NCBI GenBank assembly: GCA_023229845.1
Contig: JALNYK010000040.1
Coordinates: 1-23,758 of the forward strand
Length of the DNA stretch: 23,758 nt
Direction: 5' to 3'
DNA from: Gallionella sp.
GTDB lineage: Bacteria; Pseudomonadota; Gammaproteobacteria; Burkholderiales; Gallionellaceae
In this document: positions 15,974 to 23,758 of the stretch, in pieces
Position numbering within the stretch: the stretch's first letter is position 1
How the letters are laid out: every line of letters starts with the position of its first letter
Notes under the pieces: generated by a model
What the model was told of the DNA's origin: nothing
The model's database searches: none
Seen by the model: only the letters and a program-made list of their open reading frames with translations
Program-made: the position numbers and the translations under genes

Positions 15974-18160
15974 ATGTCTCGCGATGCGCTGGATACCAAG
16001 CAAAAACGTCTGGCGCACTACACTGCTTTTCTGCTCCGGGCATTGTTGCCGGCAGTTTTGATTGTGGCCGCCCTGGTCGTTCAGTTCGCCGATCCGCAGT
16101 TTCGTGCGCGGATACGCGATAACGCTTTCGATCAGTTGCAGTCGTTCGCTCCGTTACCCTACCGCGATGAGCTGCCTGTCCGGGTAATCGCCATAGACGA
16201 TGACAGTCTGGCCCGTATCGGCCAATGGCCGTGGCCGCGCACGGTGCTGGCCGACATCATTGACCGCTTGACTGCCATGGGCGCGCGCGTGGTGGCGCTC
16301 GACATCGTCCTGTCCGAGCCCGACCGAACTTCTCCCGAGCAAGTGGCTGCTGCCTGGCCCAAGCAGCCTGCCCTGCAGGCATTGCTCGGACAAATCCCGG
16401 AGCACGACAAAATTCTGGCTGCGAGTTTTACCCGCAACAAGGTGGCGATCGGCTTCCCGATAGAAGCCGTTGCCAGCAGCTCCCGCTTGCCTCCTGTCAA
16501 AGCCCGTTTTTTGAATTTTGGCGGAAATGCCGGAGACTGGCTGCCGCATTACGGCGGCGGCCTGGCCAGCTTGCCTCTGCTGACTAACGCGGCATCGGGC
16601 AGCGGAGCCATTTCCCGGGAACCGGGCAGCGATGGCGTGATGCGTAATATGCCGTTGCTCTATCGGGTTAAAAATACGCTCTATCCGGGCTTAAGCCTTG
16701 AGGCGCTGAGGCTGTTTGGAGGACAGGACAATCTTGCGCTTCAGGTCGCCAAACCCGAAACCACCGGACAAGTTCCCGGCATCATGGGCATCGGCCTGGG
16801 TAAAGATATTTTTCTGCCGACCGCGCCGGATGGGCAAGTCTGGATACACTTCCGCCCCTTGGCTACCGAACGCTATGTGTCGGCAATCGACTTGCTGGAG
16901 GGCAAGATCGATCCGCAACGCGTGAAGGATCACATCGTATTTGTCGGCGCCACGGCCAAGGGGCTGGGCGACACGATTTACAGTCCGCTGGACGAATTGA
17001 TCCCCGGCATCGAAGGCCATGTCCAGTTGACGGAACAATTACTCACGGGAGAAACGCTGTCGCGTCCGGCATGGGAGAACGATCTGCTGGTGGCAACGCT
17101 GCTCGGCGCCTGGCTGTTGTTGGGGTTTATGCTGCACCGCTACCGCCCGATATGGTCTGTGCTGCTGACAGTGCTGGTTGTGGCCGGGTTGTTCCTGCTT
17201 TCCTTATGGCTATTCGTTTCACGGCATTTATTGCTCGATCCGTCTTATCCGGCACTGGCGGTCAGTTCGCTGTTCATCGTCATGATGGTGCCGCGTTATC
17301 TGCGAACCGAATGGGAGCAGCGCTGGATCAAGAAGGCCTTCTCGCGCTATGTCTCGCCCAATCGCGTAAAGTTTTTGCAGGAAAATCCGCAACAACTGGA
17401 ACTGGGTTCGGTTTATCGCGAATGCTCCTTCGTGATGACCGATCTGGAAGGGTTTACTCCACTGATGGAGAAGTCCGCACCGAATATCCTTTCCGACCTG
17501 CTTAACGAATATCTGGAGGGCCTGATACAGGTGGCTTTCCGGCATGACGGCACGCTGGATCGCATCGTTGGCGATGCGGTGGTGGTGATGTTTTCTGCGC
17601 CGCTGATCCAGGCCGACCATGCGGCGCGCGCACTGGCTTGCGCTTTGGAGATGGATGCGTTTGCGCAGGAGTGCAGCAGTCGTCAGCAGGGACGGGGGAT
17701 CCCGTTTGGAAAAACGCGGATCGGCGTCAACACCGGCACCGTGCTGATCGGTAATTTTGGCGGAAAAACCATGCTGGACTACCGTGCGCTGGGCGACCCG
17801 ATCAACACGGCGGCGCGACTGGAATCCATCAACAAGCAACTCGGCACCCGCATCTGCGTGAGCGAAGCGACTGTTGCGCAATGCCCGGAATTTATCGGCC
17901 GTCCCTCTGGCCATCTGGTGCTGAAAGGCAAGACCATCGCGGTCGCGACCTTCGAGCCATTGACCGCGGAGCAGGCTGCTCAGCCGCATATCGCGGAATA
18001 CCTTGCCGCCTATGCCTTGATGGAGACTGAATCGCCCGCGGCGAAAGAGGCATTCCTCGATCTGGCAAAAAAATATCCGGAGGACCCGCTTGCCGTTTAT
18101 CACGCAAAAAGGCTGGCGGCAGGCGAGTCAGGTAGCCGGGTGGTGATTACGAACAAATAG
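15974..18160 (+). CDS. CHASE2-domain class III adenylate/guanylate cyclase
   Basis: The protein has 728 residues. An N-terminal membrane segment (about 17-38, FLLRALLPAVLIVAALVV) leads to a periplasmic CHASE2 sensor domain (about 45-350; VRVIAIDDDSLARIGQWPWPR, VALDIVLSEPD, IVFVGATAKGLGD). Three membrane segments follow (about 370-440). A cytosolic class III cyclase domain lies at about 480-665. The two metal aspartates are in VMTDLEGFT (about 488) and IVGDAVVVMF (about 534). The transition-state Asn and Arg are in GDPINTAARLE (about 611). The usual substrate-contacting Lys before the second Asp is Arg (TLDRIVGD), so ATP or GTP choice is uncertain. The start is supported by AGGAG ten bases upstream. 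It is the last gene of the barrel-FecR-CHASE2 unit, 70 bases after FecR. Confidence 0.9.
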   Translation: MSRDALDTKQKRLAHYTAFLLRALLPAVLIVAALVVQFADPQFRARIRDNAFDQLQSFAPLPYRDELPVRVIAIDDDSLARIGQWPWPRTVLADIIDRLTAMGARVVALDIVLSEPDRTSPEQVAAAWPKQPALQALLGQIPEHDKILAASFTRNKVAIGFPIEAVASSSRLPPVKARFLNFGGNAGDWLPHYGGGLASLPLLTNAASGSGAISREPGSDGVMRNMPLLYRVKNTLYPGLSLEALRLFGGQDNLALQVAKPETTGQVPGIMGIGLGKDIFLPTAPDGQVWIHFRPLATERYVSAIDLLEGKIDPQRVKDHIVFVGATAKGLGDTIYSPLDELIPGIEGHVQLTEQLLTGETLSRPAWENDLLVATLLGAWLLLGFMLHRYRPIWSVLLTVLVVAGLFLLSLWLFVSRHLLLDPSYPALAVSSLFIVMMVPRYLRTEWEQRWIKKAFSRYVSPNRVKFLQENPQQLELGSVYRECSFVMTDLEGFTPLMEKSAPNILSDLLNEYLEGLIQVAFRHDGTLDRIVGDAVVVMFSAPLIQADHAARALACALEMDAFAQECSSRQQGRGIPFGKTRIGVNTGTVLIGNFGGKTMLDYRALGDPINTAARLESINKQLGTRICVSEATVAQCPEFIGRPSGHLVLKGKTIAVATFEPLTAEQAAQPHIAEYLAAYALMETESPAAKEAFLDLAKKYPEDPLAVYHAKRLAAGESGSRVVITNK

Positions 18161-18262
18161 AGGCAAAGTGGGCGGAGCGAGAAATCACAAACATTGCCGC
18201 CGGGCAAAGAACCTCTGGCTGACGTGCCTGCCTTTGTACTGATGACCGATCTGACGAGCCAG

Positions 18263-19225
18263 TTACCGGTCGCCTTGATCGCAATACCTGACGCAGTTAC
18301 GTCCAGCCGCCTTGGCGCGATAAAGTTGCTCGTCGGCGTCGGCGATCAGCGACTGAGGGGTGGACTGGGCATTGTTCATGGATAGGCCAACGGAGATCGT
18401 GATGCCGGGCATGGGCTCTCCGTTAGCGGAAGTAATGGATTTTTTCTCGATGGACTGCCGTATCCGCTCGGCCACCACAAGGCATTGCTCTCTGTTGGTG
18501 TTCGGCAATATGACCAAAAACTCCTCGCCGCCGTAGCGCGTGGCGAAATCATAAGGTCGTACCGATGTTTTTAGTACCTCACCCAGCGCGATGAGCGCCT
18601 GATCGCCACCCAAATGCCCAAACGTATCGTTGTATTTCTTGAAGTGATCCACGTCTATCAAGAGGATGCACAATGGCTGAGCCCCTTTGGAGGCCTGCTC
18701 CAGCAGGCGCGAGAACGCGTTGTCCAGCCAGCGTCGATTGTACAGCCCGCTCAAGGCATCAACATTGGCGTGGTCGGTGAGTTCCCATATTTGCAAGCGA
18801 TCCTTGACGATGCGCTGAGTGTTGGCCTTCATCCACTGGGTTAGCAGTCTGAGCAGGTTGCGCGCTACCGGGTTGGTGTCGGCGACAAGTTGATGCATCA
18901 GCTCCCGATGAATAGGGAACACCCGGCAGGCTTCCTTGGCGACCACGTAAGCGGATGGCGCGGTGCCGTCGATGATGGACATTTCGCCCACAGAAATGCC
19001 CTTGGTCAGTTGGCGAATCTCGGGAGAGTCCAACGAATCGAAATGCACACCGAGCACCCCGGAGAGCAACAGATAAACATGCTGATTGTCACGATTTGGC
19101 GCAAGCAGCACCTCTCCGGCCGATAGTTCCAAAGGAGTTGCGTGCTCCATCACCATCTGCAGAATGGATTCCGGGGTGTCTCGGAATAACTCGGTTTGCG
19201 CTAACTCCTTGACAACGGAATTCAT
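18263..19225 (-). CDS. Diguanylate cyclase with N-terminal cyclic-nucleotide-binding-like domain
   Basis: The protein has 320 residues and no membrane segment. Residues about 8-125 form a CNB (CRP/PKA-like) beta-barrel (LFRDTPESILQMVMEHATPLEL; VYLLLSGVLGV; GEMSIIDGTAPSAYVVA). In the phosphate-binding cassette the Glu is present, but the Arg of the usual PRA motif is Ser (APSA), so cAMP binding is doubtful. The GGDEF domain (about 155-315) is intact: DALSGLYNRRW, IDVDHFKKYNDTFGH, and active-site RYGGEEF near 231. RPYD lies five residues before that motif, the position of the RxxD product-inhibition site. It should make c-di-GMP from GTP. AAGGA lies eight bases before the ATG. The gene converges on the CHASE2 cyclase with a 102-base gap in which I see no clear terminator. 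Confidence 0.9.
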   Translation of the reverse strand: MNSVVKELAQTELFRDTPESILQMVMEHATPLELSAGEVLLAPNRDNQHVYLLLSGVLGVHFDSLDSPEIRQLTKGISVGEMSIIDGTAPSAYVVAKEACRVFPIHRELMHQLVADTNPVARNLLRLLTQWMKANTQRIVKDRLQIWELTDHANVDALSGLYNRRWLDNAFSRLLEQASKGAQPLCILLIDVDHFKKYNDTFGHLGGDQALIALGEVLKTSVRPYDFATRYGGEEFLVILPNTNREQCLVVAERIRQSIEKKSITSANGEPMPGITISVGLSMNNAQSTPQSLIADADEQLYRAKAAGRNCVRYCDQGDR

Positions 19226-19260
19226 CAGTATTCCTTGAAGGTGGGGGGGATGGATGAATA

Positions 19261-19995
19261 TTACCTTACAACCGGCTCCCGACGTGCGAAAGACAGGGGC
19301 AATCCGGTGGCTCGATAGAAGCCGGCCAGGTCGCCCAAGTCGTCGAACACGCCGGACGCACCGGAGAAGTCGTGATGGCGCGTGTAGTGGTTCAGCGTGA
19401 CATAGGTCTTGATGCCCGCCGCAAGGCTGGAGCGCAGGCCGTTCTCGGAATCTTCCAGTGCGATGCAGTCGGCTGCAGGCAGGCCCAGCTTGTCCAGCAC
19501 CCAGAAATAGATGTCCGGCGCAGGCTTCTTGTGCGGGACGATGTCGCCGCAGCCGAGGGCGGCGAAGTGCTTCTGCCAGTCACGGCCGAGGCCGACTTCG
19601 AGCAGCGTGGACACGTTCTCCGGCGTGGTCGTGGTCGCGATGGCCAGCGTGATGCCGGCGGCATGCGCGTCCGAGATCAGTTGCCTGATGCCGGGACGCA
19701 GCGGGATGCCGCCTTCGCGCAGCATCGCGTTGTAATGGCCGGTCTTGACCACATGCAGGTTCTTCACGAACTCGTCGTAGTCGGCGGGCTTGTCGAAGTC
19801 CGGCAGGCAGGTCTCGACGAAATACTTGATGCGCTCCTTGCCACCGGTCACTTTCAGCAGCTTGTCGTACAGCGCGACATCCCAGTTCCAGTCCAAACCG
19901 TTTTCGGCAAATGCTTTATTAAAGGAAAGGCGGTGACCGTCTTCGGTATCGGCCAGTGTGCCGTCCACGTCGAATATGATGGCTTTGATAGTCAT
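19261..19995 (-). CDS. cbbY: CbbY-type HAD phosphatase (xylulose-1,5-bisphosphate phosphatase)
   Basis: The 244-residue HAD hydrolase starts MTIKAIIFDVDGTLADTEDGHRLSFNKAF; Asp9 is the nucleophile and Asp11 the acid/base. The TEDGHRLSFN segment, the cap region after it, ATTTTPENVSTLLE, KKPAPDIYFWVL and ALEDSENGLRSSLAAG are the typical CbbY pattern. CbbY degrades xylulose-1,5-bisphosphate, an inhibitory by-product of RuBisCO, and is found in Calvin-cycle organisms. No RuBisCO gene is in this window. The identification rests on motif likeness to CbbY; a beta-phosphoglucomutase-like enzyme is the main alternative. No good ribosome binding site precedes the ATG. Confidence 0.82.
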   Translation of the reverse strand: MTIKAIIFDVDGTLADTEDGHRLSFNKAFAENGLDWNWDVALYDKLLKVTGGKERIKYFVETCLPDFDKPADYDEFVKNLHVVKTGHYNAMLREGGIPLRPGIRQLISDAHAAGITLAIATTTTPENVSTLLEVGLGRDWQKHFAALGCGDIVPHKKPAPDIYFWVLDKLGLPAADCIALEDSENGLRSSLAAGIKTYVTLNHYTRHHDFSGASGVFDDLGDLAGFYRATGLPLSFARREPVVR

Positions 19996-20033
19996 GATTT
20001 ATTGCAATAAATTATTGAACATCTCTATCGAAT

Positions 20034-20145
20034 TCGTCACACCGGCGAAGGCCGGTGTCCAGCTAATAGAACAGACAGTGCGACGTACTGACATAAAAGC
20101 ATGTTGATGAAAACCGCTGGATTCCGGCCTGCGCCGGAATGACGA
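20034..20145. repeat. Imperfect 30-base inverted repeat between cbbY and ffh
   Basis: The left arm (20034-20063) and right arm (20116-20145) are inverted copies of TCGTCAxxCCGGCGxAGGCC followed by GGxxTCCAGC, with a few differences, around a 52-base centre. Each arm is itself a small palindrome (CCGGCG..GCCGG). This resembles dispersed REP-like repeats known from many proteobacteria (recollection). It fills most of the 163-base gap downstream of ffh and upstream of cbbY. Confidence 0.85.
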
Positions 20146-20158
20146 TACCTGAATTTGC

Positions 20159-21514
20159 CTAACGCCCCATGCCGGGGATTTTGCCGGCCATGCCGCGCAT
20201 CATCTTGGCCATGCCGCCACCCTTGCTGAACATCTTCATCATCTTCTGGGTCTGTTCGAACTGGTTCAGCAGCTGGTTGACGTGCATCACCTGCACGCCC
20301 GCGCCCATCGCGATGCGGCGCTTGCGCGAAGCCTTGATGAGCTCGGGCTTGGTGCGCTCCAGCGGGGTCATCGAATTGATGATGCCTTCGATGCGGTTAA
20401 TCTGTTTGTCGTCCACCTTGGCACCGGAAGCGGCCTGGCTGAGCTGCGCCGGGAGCTTGTCCATCAGCGCGGACATGCCGCCCATCTTGCGCATCTGCAC
20501 GATCTGCATCTTGAAGTCGTTCAGGTCGAAACCCTTGCCGCTCTGCACCTTCTTCGCGAGCTTTTCGGCCTCGGCAATGTCCACGCCGCGCTGCGCTTCT
20601 TCAAGCAGCGACAACACATCGCCCATGCCCAGCACCCGCGAAGCCATGCGTTCGGGATGGAAGGCTTCGAGGCCGTTGGGTTTCTCGCTGACGCCGACGA
20701 ATTTGATCGGCTTGCCGGTGATCTGGCGCACCGACAGCGCCGCGCCGCCGCGCGCATCGCCGTCGAGCTTGGTGAGGATCACGCCGGTCAGCGGCAGCGC
20801 CTCGCCGAAGGCCTTGGCAGTATTCACCGCATCCTGTCCGGTCATCGCATCGACGACGAACAGCGTCTCGATGGGTTTCAGCGCGGCATGCAGCTGCTTG
20901 ATCTCCGCCATCATCGCTTCATCGATCGCCAGACGACCGGCGGTGTCGACGATCAGCACATCGTGGTAATGCTTCTTCGCGTAGTCGTGCGCGGCGAGCG
21001 CGATGTCCTGCGGCTTCTGGCTGATGTCGGAGGCGAAAAAGTCGATCTCCAGTTGCTGGGCCAGCGTGCGCAACTGCTCGATAGCCGCCGGGCGATATAC
21101 GTCGCAACTGACCAGCAGCACCTTCTTCTTCTGTTGTTCGCGCAACAGCTTCGCCAGCTTGCCGCTGGTCGTGGTCTTGCCCGCACCCTGCAGGCCGGCC
21201 ATCAGGATCACGGCGGGCGGAGTGGTCGCGAGATTGAGCGCGTCGTTGTGCTCGCCCATCAGCTTCGTGAGTTCGCGGTGCACCACGCCGATCAGCGCCT
21301 GCCCCGGGTTCAGGTTGCCGATGACTTCCTGCCCGAGCGCCGCCTCCTTGACCTGGGCGATGAAGTCCTTGACCACCGGCAGCGCGACGTCGGCTTCGAG
21401 CAGCGCCATGCGCACTTCGCGCAGCGCGTCTTGGATGTTGCTCTCGGTGAGGCGCGCCTGGCCGCGCAGGTTCTTGATGACGCCGGATAGGCGTTGCGTG
21501 AGATTGTCCAGCAT
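20159..21514 (-). CDS. ffh: Signal recognition particle protein Ffh
   Basis: Ffh binds 4.5S RNA and the signal sequences of nascent membrane proteins and delivers them to FtsY at the inner membrane. The 451-residue protein has an N-terminal helical domain (MLDNLTQRLSGVIKNLRGQ). The G domain follows, with GLQGAGKTTTSGKLA (about 107-121), VDTAGRLAIDEAMM and TKLDGDARGGAALS. A methionine-rich M domain from about 300 ends KGGGMAKMMRGMAGKIPGMGR. The gene is divergent from ccsA/ypjD with a 59-base gap. Confidence 0.97.
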   Translation of the reverse strand: MLDNLTQRLSGVIKNLRGQARLTESNIQDALREVRMALLEADVALPVVKDFIAQVKEAALGQEVIGNLNPGQALIGVVHRELTKLMGEHNDALNLATTPPAVILMAGLQGAGKTTTSGKLAKLLREQQKKKVLLVSCDVYRPAAIEQLRTLAQQLEIDFFASDISQKPQDIALAAHDYAKKHYHDVLIVDTAGRLAIDEAMMAEIKQLHAALKPIETLFVVDAMTGQDAVNTAKAFGEALPLTGVILTKLDGDARGGAALSVRQITGKPIKFVGVSEKPNGLEAFHPERMASRVLGMGDVLSLLEEAQRGVDIAEAEKLAKKVQSGKGFDLNDFKMQIVQMRKMGGMSALMDKLPAQLSQAASGAKVDDKQINRIEGIINSMTPLERTKPELIKASRKRRIAMGAGVQVMHVNQLLNQFEQTQKMMKMFSKGGGMAKMMRGMAGKIPGMGR

Positions 21515-21573
21515 GTGGGTATGTTATTGCGTATGGTGTAGAATCCGCGAAGTCTAAAACATCCCGGCAAAAA

Positions 21574-22386
21574 ATGTCTAACGTTCTCCTTTCCTGGTTG
21601 GCTTTCACCGGTTACAGCGTGCTCGCGGTCTATTTCTGGCAGGCGCAGGTGCGCGGCAAGGGCGACGTGCTGAGCCGCGGCGCGGCAGGCCATTGGGTGC
21701 TGGCGCCGCTGGCATTGCAGGGATATCTGCTGGCGCAAGATATGTTTTCCGGCGGCGGCTTCAATCTCAGCATGGTCAATGCATTGGCGCTGATCGTCTG
21801 GCTGACGCTGCTGGTGTACTGGGTGGCGCGCTTCTTCTACCCGGTCGGCTGCCTGCAGGCGCTGGTGCTGCCGCTGGCGGCGGTGACTGTGCTGCTGCCC
21901 GAGATTTTTCCGGCTGCGCACCAACTGGAGAACACCGGACTGCTGGCGTTCAAGGCGCATATCGCCACCGCGATGCTGGCCTACAGCCTGTTCACGATCG
22001 CGATGCTGCATGCTGTGTTGATCTCGATGGTGGAAAAGCGATTGCATCACGCGACGCTGCCGCGCGTGCTGCAGAACCTGCCGCCGCTGCTGACGATGGA
22101 AACGCTGCTGTTCCGCATGATAGGCATCGGCTTCGTGTTGCTGACGCTGACGCTGGCCTCCGGCGTACTGTTCTCCGAAGCGATCTTCGGCCAGGCCTGG
22201 CAGTTCAATCATAAGGTGCTGTTCGGCTTCATCTCCTGGGGGGTGTTCGCCGTGCTGTTGTGGGGCCATCGCTTCTACGGTTGGCGCGGCCGCACCGCCG
22301 TGCGCTGGACGGTGAGCGGCTTCGTGCTGTTGCTGCTGGCCTATCTGGGCAGCAAGTTTGTAGTTGAAGTACTGCTGCAGCGTTAA
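21574..22386 (+). CDS. CcsA/YpjD-family cytochrome c assembly-like membrane protein
   Basis: The product is 270 residues with about eight membrane segments (for example LALIVWLTLLVYWVARFFY, ATAMLAYSLFTIAMLHAVLI, IGFVLLTLTLASGVLF, FVLLLLAYLGSKFVVEVLL). Conserved His residues are in FKAHIATAMLAYS and WQFNHKVLFGFISW. The HHKVLFG-type C-terminal half matches the CcsA/CcmC superfamily. Homologues beside ffh in proteobacteria are named YpjD or CcsA; a role in haem or cytochrome c handling is assumed from the family, not proven. TAGAAT at 21539-21544 may be the -10 box. The ATG at 21574 was taken as the only start giving a normal first helix. Confidence 0.85.
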   Translation: MSNVLLSWLAFTGYSVLAVYFWQAQVRGKGDVLSRGAAGHWVLAPLALQGYLLAQDMFSGGGFNLSMVNALALIVWLTLLVYWVARFFYPVGCLQALVLPLAAVTVLLPEIFPAAHQLENTGLLAFKAHIATAMLAYSLFTIAMLHAVLISMVEKRLHHATLPRVLQNLPPLLTMETLLFRMIGIGFVLLTLTLASGVLFSEAIFGQAWQFNHKVLFGFISWGVFAVLLWGHRFYGWRGRTAVRWTVSGFVLLLLAYLGSKFVVEVLLQR

Positions 22387-22416
22387 ACCCCGGAAATCCC
22401 CTTGATTTTCTTGCGC

Positions 22417-22446
22417 TTGCTATAAGCTACGGAATTGTCGTAGAAT
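22417..22446 (+). promoter_or_regulatory. Likely sigma-70 promoter of rpsP-rimM-trmD
   Basis: TTGCTA (22417-22422) and TAGAAT (22441-22446) are separated by 18 bases and match the -35 and -10 consensus in four and five of six positions. They lie about 41 bases before the rpsP ATG. An AGG seven bases or so before the ATG would serve as ribosome binding site. Confidence 0.55.
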
Positions 22447-22487
22447 TCGCGCCCTTTCGCTGGGCTAACAACTTTAATAGGTTTTAT

Positions 22488-22739
22488 ATGGTAATCATTC
22501 GTCTTTCCCGTGGCGGTTCCAAGAACCGTCCGTTCTTCAACGTGGTGGTAGCCGATTCGCGCAATCGTCGCGATGGTCGCTTCATCGAGCGCGTTGGCTT
22601 CTACAATCCGGTTGCAACCGAAGGCCAAGAATCCGTGCGCCTACAAATGGAACGCGTTACTTTCTGGCAGAGCAAGGGCGCGCAACTGAGCGAAGCCGTT
22701 GCCAAGCTGGTCAAGAACGCCGGAGCTGCTGCAGCTTAA
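22488..22739 (+). CDS. rpsP: 30S ribosomal protein S16
   Basis: The 83-residue protein begins MVIIRLSRGGSKNRPFFNVVVADSRNRRDGRFIERVGFYNPVA (shown here only to mark the conserved RLSRGG, NRPFF, ADSR and RDGRFIE motifs), which identifies S16 without doubt. S16 is needed for small-subunit assembly. It heads the classical rpsP-rimM-trmD(-rplS) operon; rimM follows after eight bases. Confidence 0.98.
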   Translation: MVIIRLSRGGSKNRPFFNVVVADSRNRRDGRFIERVGFYNPVATEGQESVRLQMERVTFWQSKGAQLSEAVAKLVKNAGAAAA

Positions 22740-22747
22740 TCCGGAAC

Positions 22748-23275
22748 GTGGCAACGCCTGAAACAACTGACCCCATGGTGATCATGGGGCGCGTGGCGTC
22801 CGCTCACGGCATCCGCGGCTGGGTCAAGATTCAGCCTTTCACCGAGTATCTCGACAGTCTGCTGGACTACGATACCTGGTGGATAGGTCAGGAGCATGGC
22901 CCGTGGCGCGAGATCAAGGTCGAGCAGAGCGAAGTCCATAACAAGACGCTGGCAGCATTGCTGGCCGATTGCCCGGATCGCAACGCCGCCGAAAGGCTGA
23001 AAGGCCAGTTGATCGCGGTGCCGCGCAGCCAGTTGCCCGAGCAAGACGAGGACGAGTACTACTGGTCCGACCTGATCGGCATGTCCGTGGTGAACGAAGC
23101 GAACGAGCTGCTCGGAACAGTGAGCAATTTGCTGGAGACCGGCGCGAACGATGTGCTGAGCGTCAAGGGCGATAGCGGCGAGATACTGATCCCGTTCGTC
23201 GATGCGGTGATCAAACAGGTGGATGCAGCGAACCGCACCATCCGCGTGGATTGGTCGGCGGATTACCTGAAGTGA
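22748..23275 (+). CDS. rimM: Ribosome maturation factor RimM
   Basis: RimM helps assemble the head of the 30S subunit and binds S19. The 175-residue product has the N-terminal RimM barrel (VIMGRVASAHGIRGWVKIQPFT) and the C-terminal PRC-barrel part (YYWSDLIGMSVVN, LLETGANDVLSVKG, EILIPFVDAVIKQVD). The GTG at 22748 gives the usual length; ATG at 22775 (MVIMGRVAS) is a reasonable alternative, and neither has a good ribosome binding site. Its TGA overlaps the GTG start of trmD as GTGA. Confidence 0.95.
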   Translation: MATPETTDPMVIMGRVASAHGIRGWVKIQPFTEYLDSLLDYDTWWIGQEHGPWREIKVEQSEVHNKTLAALLADCPDRNAAERLKGQLIAVPRSQLPEQDEDEYYWSDLIGMSVVNEANELLGTVSNLLETGANDVLSVKGDSGEILIPFVDAVIKQVDAANRTIRVDWSADYLK

Positions 23276-23758
23276 TCTTCGACGTCATCACGCTGTTTCC
23301 GCAGATGTTCGATGCGCTGACGCAATACGGCATCACGCGGCGTGCCGCGGAGCAAGGCAAGTACGAGTTGAAGACGTGGAATCCGAGAGATTTCACGACC
23401 GACAACTACCGCACCATTGACGACCGCCCCTATGGCGGCGGACCCGGGATGGTGATGCTGGGCGAGCCGCTGGCAGGCGCGATAACCGCGGCCAAACAGC
23501 GGCAAGCGGCAAGCGGCGCGAAGACCAGCCGCGTGGTGTACATGTCGCCGCAAGGCAGATTGCTGACCCACGCGGCAGTCAAGGAGTTGGTAGCACAGCA
23601 GGACGAAGGATTGATACTGCTGGCGGGACGTTACGAGGGCGTGGACGAGCGCCTGATCCGCCAGTATGTGGATGACGAGATTTCCATCGGCGACTACGTG
23701 TTGTCCGGTGGCGAATTGGCGGCGATGGTGTTGGTGGACAGCGTGGTGCGGCACTTGC
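23272..23758 (+). CDS. trmD: tRNA (guanine-N1)-methyltransferase TrmD, 5' part
   Basis: TrmD methylates G37 of tRNAs with G at position 36, preventing frameshifts. The frame begins with GTG at 23272, overlapping the rimM stop by four bases, and runs off the window end, so only about 162 residues are seen. Visible motifs are IFDVITLFPQMFDAL, the DDRPYGGGPGMVM segment, YMSPQGRLL, LAGRYEGVDERLI and DEISIGDYVLSGGELAAM. The last three form the trefoil-knot SAM-binding site. The C-terminal domain lies outside. Confidence 0.97.
   Translation, partial: MIFDVITLFPQMFDALTQYGITRRAAEQGKYELKTWNPRDFTTDNYRTIDDRPYGGGPGMVMLGEPLAGAITAAKQRQAASGAKTSRVVYMSPQGRLLTHAAVKELVAQQDEGLILLAGRYEGVDERLIRQYVDDEISIGDYVLSGGELAAMVLVDSVVRHL

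Noticed and set aside
18194..18385. 63-codon plus-strand frame after the CHASE2 gene
   Set aside because: It overlaps the end of the convergent GGDEF gene, has no ribosome binding site and shows no recognisable feature.
20282..21490. 402-codon plus-strand open frame
   Set aside because: Antisense to ffh, which is certain; no motif of its own.
22383..22628. 81-codon minus-strand frame
   Set aside because: Antisense to rpsP and its promoter; no motif.

Overview
The window reads as chromosomal DNA of a chemolithoautotrophic betaproteobacterium, most like the Gallionellaceae (Sideroxydans/Gallionella type). This is inferred from gene order and protein style: an rpe-gph-trpE-trpG-trpD cluster, relA, ffh next to a ccsA/ypjD-type gene and rpsP-rimM-trmD, and a CbbY-type phosphatase that normally accompanies the Calvin cycle. 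No phage, integrase, insertion sequence or CRISPR array is visible. Coding density is high, and no stretch over 300 bases lacks a gene.

Left part (1-4403): the 3' end of a retropepsin-like protease gene, convergent with a ferredoxin/flavin reductase. Next comes an SDR-type epimerase whose gene carries an in-frame palindromic repeat. A tandem-HD/HD-GYP protein and a small protein with a degenerate GGDEF domain follow.

Middle part (4465-13415, all minus strand): tRNA-Ala(CGC), rpe, a small lipoprotein, gph, then trpE, a COG2509-type flavoprotein, trpG and trpD. relA follows, in the place where trpC would be expected, and lacks the C-terminal ACT domain. Between gph and trpE I see an unlisted 12-codon ORF containing Trp-Arg-Trp, followed by a large perfect inverted repeat and the trpE ribosome binding site. 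It looks like a trp leader peptide/attenuator.

Right part (13566-18160, plus strand): a compact three-gene unit encoding a TPR/outer-membrane beta-barrel protein, a secreted FecR-domain protein with a Gly/His-rich and (PPAGSQ)n tail, and a CHASE2 class III nucleotidyl cyclase. It has the layout of a cell-envelope sensing relay that ends in cyclic nucleotide synthesis. A CNB-GGDEF diguanylate cyclase lies convergent to it, so cAMP-type and c-di-GMP-type signalling genes are side by side. I consider this unit and the trp leader the best candidates for undescribed biology here.

End part (19261-23758): cbbY, a long inverted repeat, ffh (minus), then ccsA/ypjD, rpsP, rimM and the 5' part of trmD (plus). 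Rpe, Gph and CbbY together point to Calvin-cycle carbon metabolism and repair.

At least four different palindromic repeat types occur: 1581-1676, 6483-6506, 11389-11444 and 20034-20145. One sits inside a coding sequence, and a second coding sequence (9485-9620) may contain another insertion.
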